Positions 45,666-55,072 are shown, counted from the stretch's first letter. The stretch: 64,000 bases of DNA from Actinomyces sp. oral taxon 170 str. F0386 (GCF_000195595.1 NZ_GL882572.1:1-64000); one strand, 5' to 3'. The notes: generated by a model from the letters alone, not told the origin. A program made the numbers and translations.

Positions 45666-45907
45666 GTTTCTCTCCACACCCGTGCCACTGGTCAGGAGTG
45701 CTGGTTCGGCGGCGCCGCGCCGTATGGGGCAGCGCCGGGGATGGACGCCCCTGGGCTCCTTTAGAAGCGACGGCCTCCCCAGTGGCAGAGGAGCCGCAGG
45801 GCCCAAGTGCCCGCTCAGTTTGCCACAGGTGCGTGCCCCGGACGAGTGCCCTGACATCGACGTGCCTGAGTTCACGCCTGTAGCGCGTCTCGGCACCTCC
45901 CGATTGA

Positions 45908-46789
45908 TCAGCTACCGGAGCCGGCCAGCGTGCGCGTCGGAGCGGGCTCAGCCGGCTCGGCGGGGATCGCTGTCGGGGTGGATGTCGGCTGGGGAACCTG
46001 GGAGAAGACCTTGTGGCCGGAGTTCAGGCTGGACCAGTGGGAGTAGGGCCACACGACGTTCTTGGCGACGCCGACGACGTTGCCCATAGGGACGAAGCCG
46101 TGGTGGGCGTCGCTCTGGTGGTAGCGGGAGTCCGAGGAGTTGGCACGGTTGTCCCCCATGACCCAGATGCAGCCCTCGGGCACGGTGACATCGAAGGCCA
46201 GGTCGGAGGCCGATCGGCCGGGCTTGAGATAGTCCTCGTGGAGCTCGACGCCGTTGACGCTCAGGGAGCCGTTCCCGTCGGCGACGATGTGGTCGCCGGG
46301 CATTCCGATGACGCGTTTGATGAGGTGGTGCCCGGCGTCCTGGGGGAAGATGCGGATCGCGACGAGGAGGTCCTGGACAGCGCCCTGCAGGCCCGTGGGC
46401 TCCTGGGTGGTCAGCCAGTGATCGGGATCGGTGAAGACGACGACGTCGCCGCGGTTGATCTCGTCGGAGTCGTACATCGTGACGGTGACGCGGTCGCCCT
46501 CGTTGAGAGTGTTCTCCATGGACCCGGAGGGAATGGTGAAGCTCTGGATGACGAAGGTGCGGATGAGGGCGATGATCGCCACGGCGACAACCAGGTAGGA
46601 CAGGGTGATACCCCACTGCTTGAAGCGGGCGCCGACCCACGCCCCCAGAGTGGCGCTCCCGGCACCCGCGCCTGCGCCCTTGGCGCTTTCCTTGCCGTCA
46701 CCCGGTCGGCGCGCGACCTCCTCCTGGGGCACGGAGTCGTCAGTGCCGTCAGCCATGTCCTGAAGGGTCTGGTCGAATCCGCTGCTCAT
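45908..46789 (-). CDS. lepB: Signal peptidase I (second paralogue)
   Basis: 293 residues from ATG 46789 with GGAGAAGG upstream; start overlaps the trmD stop (ATGA). A ~60-residue hydrophilic N-terminus precedes one membrane helix ([22 protein letters not shown]). The active-site Ser is in [14 protein letters not shown], Lys in [12 protein letters not shown], and [14 protein letters not shown] follows. Closely similar to the neighbouring 435-residue signal peptidase but without its long C-terminal tail, implying local duplication. Confidence 0.93.
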   Translation of the reverse strand: MSSGFDQTLQDMADGTDDSVPQEEVARRPGDGKESAKGAGAGAGSATLGAWVGARFKQWGITLSYLVVAVAIIALIRTFVIQSFTIPSGSMENTLNEGDRVTVTMYDSDEINRGDVVVFTDPDHWLTTQEPTGLQGAVQDLLVAIRIFPQDAGHHLIKRVIGMPGDHIVADGNGSLSVNGVELHEDYLKPGRSASDLAFDVTVPEGCIWVMGDNRANSSDSRYHQSDAHHGFVPMGNVVGVAKNVVWPYSHWSSLNSGHKVFSQVPQPTSTPTAIPAEPAEPAPTRTLAGSGS

Positions 46790-48207
46790 AGGCCTTCTCC
46801 TGTCCGCCGGATCATGACGACGTCGTGGGCGTCCTGCCCCCCGACGTTGTAGGTGCGGGTTCCGGCTTGGCGGAAGCCGGCTCGCTTGTACGCCTTCTGG
46901 GCGCGCTTGTTGGTGACGTGGGTGCCGAGCCAGAACAGGTTCACCCCGTGGCCGGCTGCCTGCTGCATCACGGTGCTCATGAGCGCGGGAGTGAGCCCCG
47001 ATCCCCTCATCGAGGAATCGATGTAGACCTTGGACAGCTCGCCGACGACCTGCCCGTGGCGGGACTGGACGCACGCAGGGCGGGGGTCGATCCCCCTGGG
47101 GAGCTCACCGGCGGCGTCGGGCTCCTCACGCAGCACGGCCGCGTAGCCGACCAGGTCCGGACCGGCCGATGCCCCAATCGGCTCAGTCCCACTGGATGCC
47201 TGAGAGGAGGGCAGCGGTGCGAGCAGCTCGGCGACAACCAGGTCGACGCGGTCGTCGGCGGCCCAGGTACGGAACAGCCCCGGCACCAGGTTGGTGGTGA
47301 CGTGCTTGGCGATGAACTCGGGGGCGATGACGTGTTCGCAGGCGTCGGGGAAGGTGCGTGCGGCCAGGTCGGCCAGTGCCTCGGCGTCGCTATCGGTAGC
47401 GGCCCGGATACGCACCGGCACCGGGCGGCCGGCCCCAACCGGGACCGCCCAGCCCATGGTCGCCAACATGGCGCGGTCCTCGCGATCCAGGTGCGCGGCG
47501 TCCAGGTTCGCGATCATGTCGGGACGACGGCTGACGGTGCGGGCGATGGCCTGGTCCCGCCTGGTGCGGGCGATACGGGCGTGGTCACCGGACAGCAGGA
47601 CAGGATCGACCTCCAGATCGCGCCACCGGGTGGGGCGGGTATAGACGGGGTACTCCAGCAGACCGGCGGCTCCGTGGGACTCCTCGACCAGGGACTCGGG
47701 GTTGCCCAGGACTCCGGGGAGGAGCCGGGCGATCGCCTCGATCATGACGACGGCAGCGGCCTCTCCCCCATTAAGCACGTAGTCCCCGATGCTCAGTTCA
47801 CGCACCTCGATGCCGCGGGAGGCGTAGTGCTCGGGCACTCGCGTGTCGATGCCCTCGTAGCGGCCGCAGGCCAGGACCAGGGAGTCGGCACCGGCCAGGT
47901 CCTCGGCGGTGCGCTGGGTGAAGACCTCACCGGAAGGGGTGGGGATGATGAGGACCTGACGGCGCTCGGCGGGAGCATCCACGGCGAGCACGTCGTCGAG
48001 GGCCTCGCCCCACACATCGGGCTTCATGACCATGCCGGCCCCGCCGCCCAGAGGGGTGTCATCAACGGTGCGGTGCCGGTCGTGGGCGTGGTCGCGCAGA
48101 TCGTGGACGTGCAGGTCGAGGGTGCCCCGGTCGGCAGCCCTCCCGACGAGAGAGAGGTCCAGGACCTTGAGGTAGTCGGGGAAGATGGTGACGACGTCGA
48201 TCCTCAC
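46786..48207 (-). CDS. trmD: tRNA (guanine37-N1)-methyltransferase TrmD fused to a GNAT acetyltransferase domain
   Basis: 473 residues without interruption. Residues 1-245 are Trm[48 protein letters not shown] and the knot [30 protein letters not shown]. Residues about 265-473 are a GNAT-like domain: [25 protein letters not shown], then [55 protein letters not shown]. TrmD methylates G37 of tRNAs to prevent frameshifting; the target of the acetyltransferase is unknown. Ordinary TrmD proteins are about 230-260 residues. Start GTG 48207 overlaps rimM by 4 nt. Confidence 0.92.
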   Translation of the reverse strand: MRIDVVTIFPDYLKVLDLSLVGRAADRGTLDLHVHDLRDHAHDRHRTVDDTPLGGGAGMVMKPDVWGEALDDVLAVDAPAERRQVLIIPTPSGEVFTQRTAEDLAGADSLVLACGRYEGIDTRVPEHYASRGIEVRELSIGDYVLNGGEAAAVVMIEAIARLLPGVLGNPESLVEESHGAAGLLEYPVYTRPTRWRDLEVDPVLLSGDHARIARTRRDQAIARTVSRRPDMIANLDAAHLDREDRAMLATMGWAVPVGAGRPVPVRIRAATDSDAEALADLAARTFPDACEHVIAPEFIAKHVTTNLVPGLFRTWAADDRVDLVVAELLAPLPSSQASSGTEPIGASAGPDLVGYAAVLREEPDAAGELPRGIDPRPACVQSRHGQVVGELSKVYIDSSMRGSGLTPALMSTVMQQAAGHGVNLFWLGTHVTNKRAQKAYKRAGFRQAGTRTYNVGGQDAHDVVMIRRTGEGL

Positions 48208-48746
48208 CGCGTCTCCTCCACCTGGCCGCGTCCAGGGAACAGCCCACCGGGTGGGTCCAGGGTCACGGTGCCGGCCTCAGGGTCGATAGCCGGAACGAGC
48301 GCGGCGACGAAGGGGACGGCAACCTCATCCCCTCCGGAGGTGGTGACCACGAGACGGTCCTGGGCGATGCCAGGCTCCAGGTCCGTGACCTCTCCCAGCG
48401 CCTCACCGGAGGCACTGAGTGCCCGCAGGCCGACAAGCTCGTGGCGGTACCAGGATTCCTCAGTCTCCTCGGTATCGCCGGGAGCCTCGTCGTCGGTCTC
48501 GACCAGGAGCCTCACGCCTCGTAGAGCCTCGGCGGCCGTGCGGTCGCGTGCCTGCTCAAAGGTGGCGAACCAACGGGAGCCGTCGAAGCGCAGCCGACTG
48601 ACCGTCAAAGGCCCTACCTGGGTCGGCTCCGTGGGGACGGCGGTTCCGGGCGCAAGGCGCCCCTCGGGGTCATCGGTGCGAATCTCAAGACGCACCTCAC
48701 CCTTGAGGGCATGGGCGGGGCCGATGACAGCGAGGGTGAGCAGCAC
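48204..48746 (-). CDS. rimM: Ribosome maturation factor RimM
   Basis: 180 residues from GTG 48746 with AGGAG 4 nt upstream. Binds S19 and assists 30S head assembly. N-terminal beta-barrel: [31 protein letters not shown]-barrel half: [25 protein letters not shown] and [27 protein letters not shown]. Upstream of trmD in the rpsP-khpA-rimM-trmD order. A longer frame exists upstream without conservation. Confidence 0.94.
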   Translation of the reverse strand: MLLTLAVIGPAHALKGEVRLEIRTDDPEGRLAPGTAVPTEPTQVGPLTVSRLRFDGSRWFATFEQARDRTAAEALRGVRLLVETDDEAPGDTEETEESWYRHELVGLRALSASGEALGEVTDLEPGIAQDRLVVTTSGGDEVAVPFVAALVPAIDPEAGTVTLDPPGGLFPGRGQVEETR

Positions 48747-48959
48747 TGTTCTCCTGGGATCGGGGTGTGGAACGGTCGGTCGGGACGTGAGTATCCGGTG
48801 CCAACCTACCGTGCCCCGGTTGGTGTTCCCATCGATCGAGGGGATGAGGTGGAGCACCGACCGCGTGAGGTTGACCGCCTCGCCGGGTGCCCTTCCTGTC
48901 GGCGCCGGTGGTCGCCGATAACCCTCGACGTGAGGACAAGCAACTGTGGGAAGACGACG

Positions 48960-48989
48960 GTACCCGGCTCCCTTATGGGAGCCGGGTAC
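48960..48989 (-). terminator. Terminator hairpin after rpsP-khpA
   Basis: GTACCCGGCTCCC (48960-48972) and GGGAGCCGGGTAC (48977-48989) form a perfect 13-bp stem with loop TTAT, about 70 bp past the khpA stop. The 310-bp gap 48747-49056 otherwise holds the presumed rimM promoter area; no clear boxes were recognised. Confidence 0.8.
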
Positions 48990-49056
48990 TCGTGTTGATT
49001 GATCAGACCGGCCGCGACCCTTGGCGGTCAGCTGCGCAGGCCCGAGGACCCTGTGC

Positions 49057-49293
49057 TCAGCGACGGTCGGTGTCGACGACGTCGACGCGCACCGGCGAGT
49101 CCGCCAGCGCCCCCACCACTGTGCGCAGTGCTCGAGCAGTGCGGCCCGAGCGGCCGATGACTCGACCGAGGTCCTCGGGGTTGACCCGTACCTCCAGCAG
49201 GTCGCCGCGACGCAGCGATCTGGAGGTGACGGTGACGTCGTCGGGATTGTCGACGATGCCCCGCACGAGATGCTCGAGCGCGTCGGCCAGCAT
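49057..49293 (-). CDS. khpA: KH-domain RNA-binding protein KhpA
   Basis: 78 residues, one KH domain: MLADALEHLVRGIVDNPDDVTV, then VNPEDLGRVIGRSGRTARALRTVV with the GRSG loop that holds RNA. KhpA pairs with KhpB in several Gram-positive bacteria to bind RNA and influence cell division and envelope genes. Start ATG 49293 lies 1 nt from the rpsP stop with GAGGAGG upstream, so it is coupled to rpsP. Confidence 0.92.
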   Translation of the reverse strand: MLADALEHLVRGIVDNPDDVTVTSRSLRRGDLLEVRVNPEDLGRVIGRSGRTARALRTVVGALADSPVRVDVVDTDRR

Positions 49294-49294
49294 C

Positions 49295-49756
49295 TCAGGC
49301 CTCCTCGGCGGCGGCCTGGGCCTCGACGGACTCCTCAGCCTTGGACTCGGCGGCCTCAGCGGCCTCCTGGTCGGCCTTGGCCTTGGCTGCGGCCGCCTTG
49401 CGCTTCTCAGCGTCGTCGGCAGCGGCCTTGACCGCAGTCTCCTTGGCGACCGTGGCGGCGTTGGCGTCCTTGACCTTGAGGGTGCTCTCGACACCCTTGA
49501 GGCCCTTGAACTGGTGATAGTCGCCGGTGATCTTGATCAGCTTGTAGACAGCGTCGGAGGGCTGGGCGCCCACACCGAGCCAGTACTGGACGCGCTCGGA
49601 GTCGATGCGGATGAGCGAGGGCTCCTGCATCGGGTCGTAGACACCGATCTCCTCGATGACACGACCATCGCGCTTCTTGCGGGAGTCGAGGACGACGACC
49701 CGGTAGAAGGGGGCAAACTTCTTGCCCATGCGCTTGAGGCGAATCTTGACTGCCAC
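49295..49756 (-). CDS. rpsP: 30S ribosomal protein S16
   Basis: 153 residues from GTG 49756 with AGGAG 8 nt upstream. [41 protein letters not shown] and [20 protein letters not shown] are the S16 core (about 80 residues). A ~70-residue Ala/Lys/Glu-rich helical tail follows, as in other actinobacterial S16 proteins. Confidence 0.96.
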   Translation of the reverse strand: MAVKIRLKRMGKKFAPFYRVVVLDSRKKRDGRVIEEIGVYDPMQEPSLIRIDSERVQYWLGVGAQPSDAVYKLIKITGDYHQFKGLKGVESTLKVKDANAATVAKETAVKAAADDAEKRKAAAAKAKADQEAAEAAESKAEESVEAQAAAEEA

Positions 49757-49997
49757 TTGGTTGAACTCCTGGTTCTGGATGGTTTGGCGCGCGCTGGTCC
49801 CCGGTGGGGTCAAGCAACGGTTTCCGGCGTGAGCCGAGACGCAACCGGGGCCGGGAGAGGGACCGACGTCCGATCGAGTACAGCCGGACATTCTGCCAGA
49901 GCCTCCGACGGCGTCGCCAGCCCGAGCCGGGGCGCCACCCCGCAGTCCGGTGCGAGATCGCCCACAGACGACACAACACCCTGAAGCAACCATCCGG

Positions 49998-50043
49998 TTG
50001 ACAGGCCTTAGGCTCTTTGGTTTATTAGTCGACCAATGAACCA
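49998..50043 (+). promoter_or_regulatory. Consensus promoter with overlapping palindromic operator of the GntR/ABC operon
   Basis: TTGACA (49998-50003) is a perfect -35 box; a 17-18 bp spacer leads to TTTATT/TTATTA (50021-50027). A 26-bp near-palindrome at 50018-50043 covers the -10 box and start point: arms TGGTTTATT and AATGAACCA around a central GTCGAC, with two mismatched pairs. This arrangement is what a GntR/YtrA-type repressor would use to shut its own operon. Confidence 0.7.
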
Positions 50044-50053
50044 GGAAACCTGT

Positions 50054-50083
50054 GTCCGTCTGGATAGCCCCATCCAGCCGGAC
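50054..50083 (+). promoter_or_regulatory. Leader hairpin before the GntR gene
   Basis: GTCCGTCTGGAT (50054-50065) pairs with ATCCAGCCGGAC (50072-50083) with one mismatch around a 6-nt loop, ending 20 bp before the Shine-Dalgarno. It could be a second operator or an mRNA structure. Confidence 0.45.
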
Positions 50084-50115
50084 AGCATCAACAGAGCAGA
50101 CGGGAGGTGATCTGG

Positions 50116-50514
50116 ATGTCGCGCCATTTCGAGGACTCGACGCCCATCTACCTCCAGATCGCGGAGGAGGTGCGCACTCAGATCCTCTCCGGAGACCTCT
50201 CGGACGGGGACCGGCTGACCTCCACCACCGAATACGCCACCCAATACCGCATCAACCCTGCGACGGCGAACAAGGCCATCACGCTTCTGGTTGACGAGGG
50301 ACTCGCCGTCAAACGGCGCGGCATCGGCATGTTCGTGGCGCACGGCGCCTACGAACGTCTACGCGATGAGCGGGCGCGCACGTACGTGGACACCACTCTC
50401 GGACCGGCTCTGCACACAGGGAGAGTCCTAGGGCTGAGTGACGACGATCTGGTCGAGGCAGCAAGGACCTACCTGAGGAACTCGCCTGTCAATCCATTCA
50501 AGGAGCCGGCATGA
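50116..50514 (+). CDS. GntR-family regulator, YtrA type
   Basis: 132 residues from ATG 50116 with GGGAGGTGATC upstream. The winged helix begins at residue 9: [67 protein letters not shown]. The short C-terminal tail without a ligand domain is typical of the YtrA subfamily, which represses adjacent ABC transporter genes and answers to cell-wall-active compounds. First gene of the operon with the permease and ATPase genes that follow; overlaps the next gene by 4 nt. Confidence 0.9.
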   Translation: MSRHFEDSTPIYLQIAEEVRTQILSGDLSDGDRLTSTTEYATQYRINPATANKAITLLVDEGLAVKRRGIGMFVAHGAYERLRDERARTYVDTTLGPALHTGRVLGLSDDDLVEAARTYLRNSPVNPFKEPA

Positions 50515-51269
50515 CCGCAGTAATCATGAAGGACTCACCCACCACGCCATACGACGCCCTCCATCGACGGATTCTTGTCTCGCTCAGAGATGTACCTACG
50601 AGAGCGCTGTTGTGGATCTTCATCCTTGGCGCCTCCGTCAACCTTCTGCTCAGCGCGGCACTGCGGTTGATGTCCAACGATCGCAGGCTGTTCTTCCCGT
50701 ACTCGACGACCCTTCTGGCATCCTCCGTCGCTCCTGCGTTGATCGCGCTGTTCCTCGGCGAGAGCGCGGCTTCCCGTGAGCTCGCCGAACGGTACGCCGG
50801 TTCCACAGGGAAGGATGTCTGGAGGGCACACACGTCAACGGCGAGGCAGATCCTGGCAATGGGCATCCCCTACGCACTGGTCTGCGCCGGATGCGAGCTT
50901 GTCATCTCCGGAGGCAACGCCGATCCGGCCAATATCTGGTCAAGCTTTCCATCTCCTATCAGGTGGGCACTCCTGCCTGTCATCGTCATTCTGAGCTACT
51001 ACCTCGGAGCGTCAATAGGAGCTATCAAACTGCGCCACCCGACGTGCAGCACCCTCATCAGGATATTCGTGGGAATCGTTTTCTTCATAGGCATTCAGGC
51101 CTACGGCGTACCTCTGATTCTTCTTCGTTTCTGGCTCCCTATCGTCTCTCCGGAACTTCCTTCACTTCCATCTCTGACCGTCTTCTCAGTTCAGTTCATC
51201 GTAGCGGTACTCATCCTCGGAGTGATTACCTGCCGCCAGCTGATCCTGAGGACATCGCCATTACGGTGA
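50511..51269 (+). CDS. Membrane protein, putative ABC transporter permease
   Basis: 252 residues with about six hydrophobic segments (VNLLLSAALRL, STTLLASSVAPALIALFL, ILAMGIPYALVCAGCELVI, WALLPVIVILSYYLGASIG, IFVGIVFFIGIQAYGVPLILL, VFSVQFIVAVLILGVI). No conserved motif recognised. Placed between the YtrA-type regulator and the ATPase, so it probably forms the membrane part of the exporter together with the second permease at 52227. Confidence 0.7.
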   Translation: MTAVIMKDSPTTPYDALHRRILVSLRDVPTRALLWIFILGASVNLLLSAALRLMSNDRRLFFPYSTTLLASSVAPALIALFLGESAASRELAERYAGSTGKDVWRAHTSTARQILAMGIPYALVCAGCELVISGGNADPANIWSSFPSPIRWALLPVIVILSYYLGASIGAIKLRHPTCSTLIRIFVGIVFFIGIQAYGVPLILLRFWLPIVSPELPSLPSLTVFSVQFIVAVLILGVITCRQLILRTSPLR

Positions 51270-51328
51270 CCGTATCCGCATCCGGCTCACCACCAGTGAG
51301 CCACCACTAAGAGACTTTAAGGAGCAAC

Positions 51329-52156
51329 ATGACCGTCTCTTCATCTCCCACTCCCGGACCGGCCTCTCCGAACTTCGATCCACCACTGGCGGAGCATGCG
51401 GCTGACGACAAGCTATCCGTCACCTTCTCCAACGTCGGATACAGGCATCGTTGGGGAAACTGGGCACTGCACAACATCACCCACACCTTCAAGCCTGGAA
51501 CGATCACCGGCCTTCTGGGAAGAAACGGCTCAGGAAAGTCGACACTGCTGGACCTCGCCGCCGGAATGCGTCGTCCCACACGAGGAACAGTGTCCATATC
51601 CGGGATGGATGCCATTGACGACCCGATGGCACGCTCATCGATCTGCCTATTGGGAACCCGCAGGGGTTTGCTGGAACGGGCTCCACTCAAGGACTCCCTG
51701 TCGCTATGGGAGGCCACTCGGCCACGCTGGAACCGGCAGGAGGCTGAGCAGTACCTGGACCTGTTCGAGGTTCCTGCGAAGACACAACCGGCGCGCCTGT
51801 CTCAGGGGCAGCGCTCAGCACTCGACGCGGTCTTCGCCCTGGCATGCCACTGCCCAGTCCTGCTCCTGGATGAGATCCAGCTGGGTATGGATGCTGTGGT
51901 GAGGCGCGCGTTCTGGAACGCCCTGCTCGGTCTCTACGTACACGAACGCCCCACGATCATCGTCTCCTCTCACGAGGTTGATGATATTGAGGACCTTGTC
52001 GAGGACGTCGTCGTGCTGCAGCACGGAGGTATTGCCGCGGCGACGAGCGCCGATGAGCTGCGTGCCGCCGCCACCGCTCCCGACGCTCCTCTGGCGTCGC
52101 TGACTGACGCACTCGTGGATATGACAGGCCCCGATCACACGGCGGCCACTCACTGA
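51329..52156 (+). CDS. ABC transporter ATP-binding protein
   Basis: 275 residues. Walker A GLLGRNGSGKSTLLDLAAGM, signature LSQGQRSALDAVFALA, Walker B CPVLLLDEIQLGMD, and switch His in IIVSSHEVDDIEDL. The signature LSQGQ and the EIQ-GMD D-loop diverge a little from the canonical LSGGQ and EPT-GLD, as in other YtrB/EcsA-like exporter ATPases. The ~30-residue N-terminus before the domain is unconserved. Powers the exporter encoded with the flanking permeases. Confidence 0.88.
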   Translation: MTVSSSPTPGPASPNFDPPLAEHAADDKLSVTFSNVGYRHRWGNWALHNITHTFKPGTITGLLGRNGSGKSTLLDLAAGMRRPTRGTVSISGMDAIDDPMARSSICLLGTRRGLLERAPLKDSLSLWEATRPRWNRQEAEQYLDLFEVPAKTQPARLSQGQRSALDAVFALACHCPVLLLDEIQLGMDAVVRRAFWNALLGLYVHERPTIIVSSHEVDDIEDLVEDVVVLQHGGIAAATSADELRAAATAPDAPLASLTDALVDMTGPDHTAATH

Positions 52157-52226
52157 GACGCAGCAGCCGCACAGTTTTTCGCAAGACTTCTCCTCAGAGA
52201 GCACCGACCCCGGAAGGAGCAGGATC

Positions 52227-52997
52227 ATGACCCCACTCATTGACGCATCCCGCCAGGAGCACCTCACCGTTCAGGAGACGACCAACGGGACACGCGGGTC
52301 CACCAACAATCCAGCTGCACCGGGACAATCAGTCTCAAGCAAGAGCAATTGGCTCCAAACTGTCCGCGCAGCAAAGGCAGTAGCAACTCCAGGACTGCTC
52401 CTCTTTGTATTCTTTATACTAATAGCCCTGACCCCCATTTCTATCATTATTTTAACTAAAACCCCGTACTACAATAATTATACGTACGCAGGAACACTTG
52501 AGCTTGTAGGCTGGGGGATCACAATCGGACTTTCTCTTCCTTCAATCGAGCCCCCTCTTCTGCTTGCAGGAGCCACCTCTCGAGAGATCTGGCGCATTGC
52601 AATGGTGATCGCCTGCGCAGCAACCGCACTTACTGCCCTAGGTATGGGATGCTGCGCTATTTTAGATATCGCCACCGGACGCACAGAAGTTTTCGGTGTT
52701 TACATGATTCGACACACTGGGATCGGCCCTTCCCTCTGGTTCCTCGTCCCTTTGGGCACATTCCCCGGAGTTCTCGCATCAGCATGCGTCAGCATGGCGA
52801 ACAGATATTTAGACTTGCGGCGCACCGCCGCCATTGTCACACCAACGATCCTGCTCATGAATCCAATCTCCTTCCTCATCATCCCTCACGCACTCCGTAC
52901 AGGTCTGCTTGGGTATGTGGTTTATCTCCTTGCAGCAGCGCTCGCCTATCCATTCCTCCTGCGATTCATCCTGAGCCGGCCTCGCAACGAGGAGTGA
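52227..52997 (+). CDS. Membrane protein, putative second ABC permease
   Basis: 256 residues, six or so hydrophobic segments after a 45-residue polar start (ATPGLLLFVFFILIALTPISIIILT, ELVGWGITIGLSLPSIEPPLLLAG, IAMVIACAATALTALGMGCCAIL, GPSLWFLVPLGTFPGVLASACVSM, AAIVTPTILLMNPISFLIIPH, GYVVYLLAAALAYPFLLRFIL). Parts (52380-52500) are much richer in A and T, with codons such as ATA and TTA that neighbours avoid, hinting at a different origin. ATG 52227 follows GAAGGAG. Likely partner of the upstream ATPase. Confidence 0.65.
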   Translation: MTPLIDASRQEHLTVQETTNGTRGSTNNPAAPGQSVSSKSNWLQTVRAAKAVATPGLLLFVFFILIALTPISIIILTKTPYYNNYTYAGTLELVGWGITIGLSLPSIEPPLLLAGATSREIWRIAMVIACAATALTALGMGCCAILDIATGRTEVFGVYMIRHTGIGPSLWFLVPLGTFPGVLASACVSMANRYLDLRRTAAIVTPTILLMNPISFLIIPHALRTGLLGYVVYLLAAALAYPFLLRFILSRPRNEE

Positions 52998-53050
52998 GCC
53001 ACCGGCTATGGAGCTTGGGGCGCTACGGAGATCCACGATGCCGAGCCGTA

Positions 53051-53062
53051 TGACAGCTGTCA
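53051..53062. promoter_or_regulatory. TGACAGCTGTCA palindrome, candidate operator
   Basis: A perfect 12-base palindrome 60 bp before the ATPase gene at 53122, with another half-site TGACAGC at 53074-53080. This is a plausible site for the NarL-type regulator encoded in the same cassette (56290-56901). Confidence 0.45.
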
Positions 53063-53121
53063 TGCAGCGGCGGTGACAGCGCTCAGTACCGGGAGCAACC
53101 GGCCGGCATGAACCTGGTGCC

Positions 53122-54183
53122 ATGATCCGCGCTGTCACCACCACCGCTCACTCCTCGACATCCCGGCCTCCGGCCAGAGGCACAACACCATCCCCCGCGG
53201 TCCGTGCCCGCGGTCTGCGCAAGACCTTCGGCGACCTCGTCGCCATTGACGACCTTGATCTCACCGTCCGCCCCGGCGAGGTGGTCGCCTTCCTCGGACC
53301 CAATGGCGCAGGCAAGTCCACCACCCTCGACATGGTCCTGGGCCTGACCCGGCCCGACGCCGGGACCATCGAGCTGCTGGGATCCGCCCCGGACCAGGTT
53401 GTTCAGTCGGGTCGCGTGGGTGTCATCCTCCAGGACGGTGGTCTCCTGGACGATTTCACCGTCGGGGAGACCCTGCGAGTCATGTCCTCGATGCAGCCTC
53501 AGCACTCGCATCGACGCTCCGGCGGGACCCGGATCGACGACGTCGTCGACCAGGCGGACCTCGGGCAGATCCTCACCCGGAGGGTGAGTCGGTGCTCGGG
53601 GGGCGAACGTCAGCGCCTGCGTCTGGCCCTCGCTCTTCTCCCCAGTCCCGAGCTCCTCGTCCTGGACGAGCCCACCGCCGGCATGGACGTCAGTGCTCGG
53701 ATCGCCTTCTGGGAGACGATGCGTGACCAGACCCGCCGCGGCTGCACTGTCCTGTTCGCCACCCACTACCTGGAGGAGGCCGCCTCCTTCGCCGACCGCA
53801 TCGTCATCATCGCCCACGGCCGCCTGATCGCCGACGGCAGCGTCGATGAGATCCGGGCCCTGGGCAACGGGGCGCTCGTCACCGCCACCTGGCCCGGGGT
53901 CTCCGAGAAGTCACTGGACCCGTACCTGGCCACCTTCCCGACGGCCGGCAGCATCCTGCACACGGCCGTCCGAGGAGAGCACGTGGAGATCCGGACCACG
54001 GACTCCGATGCCGTCGCCCGCTGGCTCCTGACCAGTACCCCCGCTGAGCACCTGAGCATCGGAGCCGTCAGCCTCAACGAGGTCTTCACCACGCTGACCT
54101 CCGAGGACGCAGTCGGGGCATCGTCCCGATCCACCTTCGTTCCGCCATCCACCACCAGCGCAGACAGCGAGGCCACGTCATGA
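53122..54183 (+). CDS. ABC transporter ATP-binding protein (cassette A)
   Basis: 353 residues. ARGLRKTFGDLVAIDDLDLTVRPGEVVAFLGPNGAGKSTTLDM gives the Walker A region; then CSGGERQRLRLALALL, LLVLDEPTAGMDVSARIAFWE and FATHYLEEAASFADRIVII. A DUF4162-like C-terminal tail follows. This is the drug/lipid-exporter (DrrA-like) class. Overlaps the permease gene by 4 nt; followed by a kinase and regulator, forming an ATPase-permease-kinase-regulator cassette that recurs at 59469-63221. Confidence 0.92.
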   Translation: MIRAVTTTAHSSTSRPPARGTTPSPAVRARGLRKTFGDLVAIDDLDLTVRPGEVVAFLGPNGAGKSTTLDMVLGLTRPDAGTIELLGSAPDQVVQSGRVGVILQDGGLLDDFTVGETLRVMSSMQPQHSHRRSGGTRIDDVVDQADLGQILTRRVSRCSGGERQRLRLALALLPSPELLVLDEPTAGMDVSARIAFWETMRDQTRRGCTVLFATHYLEEAASFADRIVIIAHGRLIADGSVDEIRALGNGALVTATWPGVSEKSLDPYLATFPTAGSILHTAVRGEHVEIRTTDSDAVARWLLTSTPAEHLSIGAVSLNEVFTTLTSEDAVGASSRSTFVPPSTTSADSEATS

Positions 54184-55064
54184 CCGCGACGCCCCAGGGA
54201 TATCCTGATCTCCCCGCATCAGACTCCTTTGTCAGTCCCTCTGCAGACAGTCCTGGCGGCCAATCACGCCGCTCGGGAGGGCTCAGGCCCGCACGCCCCG
54301 TCCTGACCTACCTCTGGCTCGATCTCTACCGAAGCCTGCGCGAGCCGGCCAATCTCTTCTTCGTCATCGCCTTTCCCCTGACGATGTATCTCGTCTTCGG
54401 TCGTCTGAACGCATCCGCGGGAGAGTACGGTCCTCACGCCCACGGCAACGTCTCGGCCTCGGTGATGCTCGCGATGGCCTGCTTCAGCGCCTGTCTGGGC
54501 GCCACGAGCGCCTCGGCCGCAGCCGCGGTCGAGCAGTCGGCGGGGTGGGGCCGTCAGATGGCGGTCACCGCCCGGGGCCTGCGTGGCTACCTGGTGGTCA
54601 AGACCGGCACCGCGGTGGGAACCGCGGCTCTTCCCGTCGTCGTCGTGCTCGCCGCTGGGGCACTGACGGACTCGCAGATGGATGGCTGGGTGTGGGCCGC
54701 GAGCCCCCTCATCTGTCTACTCGGGGTCCTCCCCTTCGTCCTATGGGGCCTGGCCGCCGGAATGTGGCTGCCCTCTTCGGCATCAATCGGTATCGCGACC
54801 TCCCTGGTCTCCCTGTTCGCCTTCATCGGCAACACCTTCATGCCCCTGCCCCACACGCTGCTGACAATCAGCCGCTTCACCCCGATGTACGGCTCGACAG
54901 CCCTGGCCCGGTGGCCGCTGGGTGAGGGGTGGACCTATGTGTCGGACCGACCGGTGGGCGTCCAGGACCCGCTGTGGATGCCGTTGACTAACCTGGTGGC
55001 GTGGACACTCTTCTTCGGACTGCTGGTGATCGGGGCCCGACGTCGGGCGACCAGGCGCCGGTGA
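54180..55064 (+). CDS. ABC-2 type permease (cassette A)
   Basis: 294 residues. After a 45-residue polar start come LWLDLYRSLREPANLFFVIAFPLTMYLVFG and about five more hydrophobic segments, including the ABC-2 motif region SLFAFIGNTFMPLPHTLLTISRFTPMYGSTALARWPLGEGW. The permease at 60458 shares the same layout (LTPMYGLHNLALWPMGG), showing that the cassettes are paralogous. The exported substrate is unknown. Confidence 0.88.
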   Translation: MTATPQGYPDLPASDSFVSPSADSPGGQSRRSGGLRPARPVLTYLWLDLYRSLREPANLFFVIAFPLTMYLVFGRLNASAGEYGPHAHGNVSASVMLAMACFSACLGATSASAAAAVEQSAGWGRQMAVTARGLRGYLVVKTGTAVGTAALPVVVVLAAGALTDSQMDGWVWAASPLICLLGVLPFVLWGLAAGMWLPSSASIGIATSLVSLFAFIGNTFMPLPHTLLTISRFTPMYGSTALARWPLGEGWTYVSDRPVGVQDPLWMPLTNLVAWTLFFGLLVIGARRRATRRR

Positions 55065-55072
55065 GGCCGGAG

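Larger units (their letters stand above)
49757..50115. other. Intergenic region between divergent rpsP and GntR operon
   Basis: 359 bases with promoters for both directions. The plus-strand promoter and operator are listed separately (49998-50043). A small hairpin CAACC-ATCC-GGTTG is at 49987-50000, and a larger one at 50054-50083. No gene seen; no clear rpsP promoter was picked out. Confidence 0.6.

Noticed and set aside
46825-48921. 698-codon open frame on the plus strand
   Set aside because: Antisense to trmD and rimM; low-complexity translation and no ribosome site.
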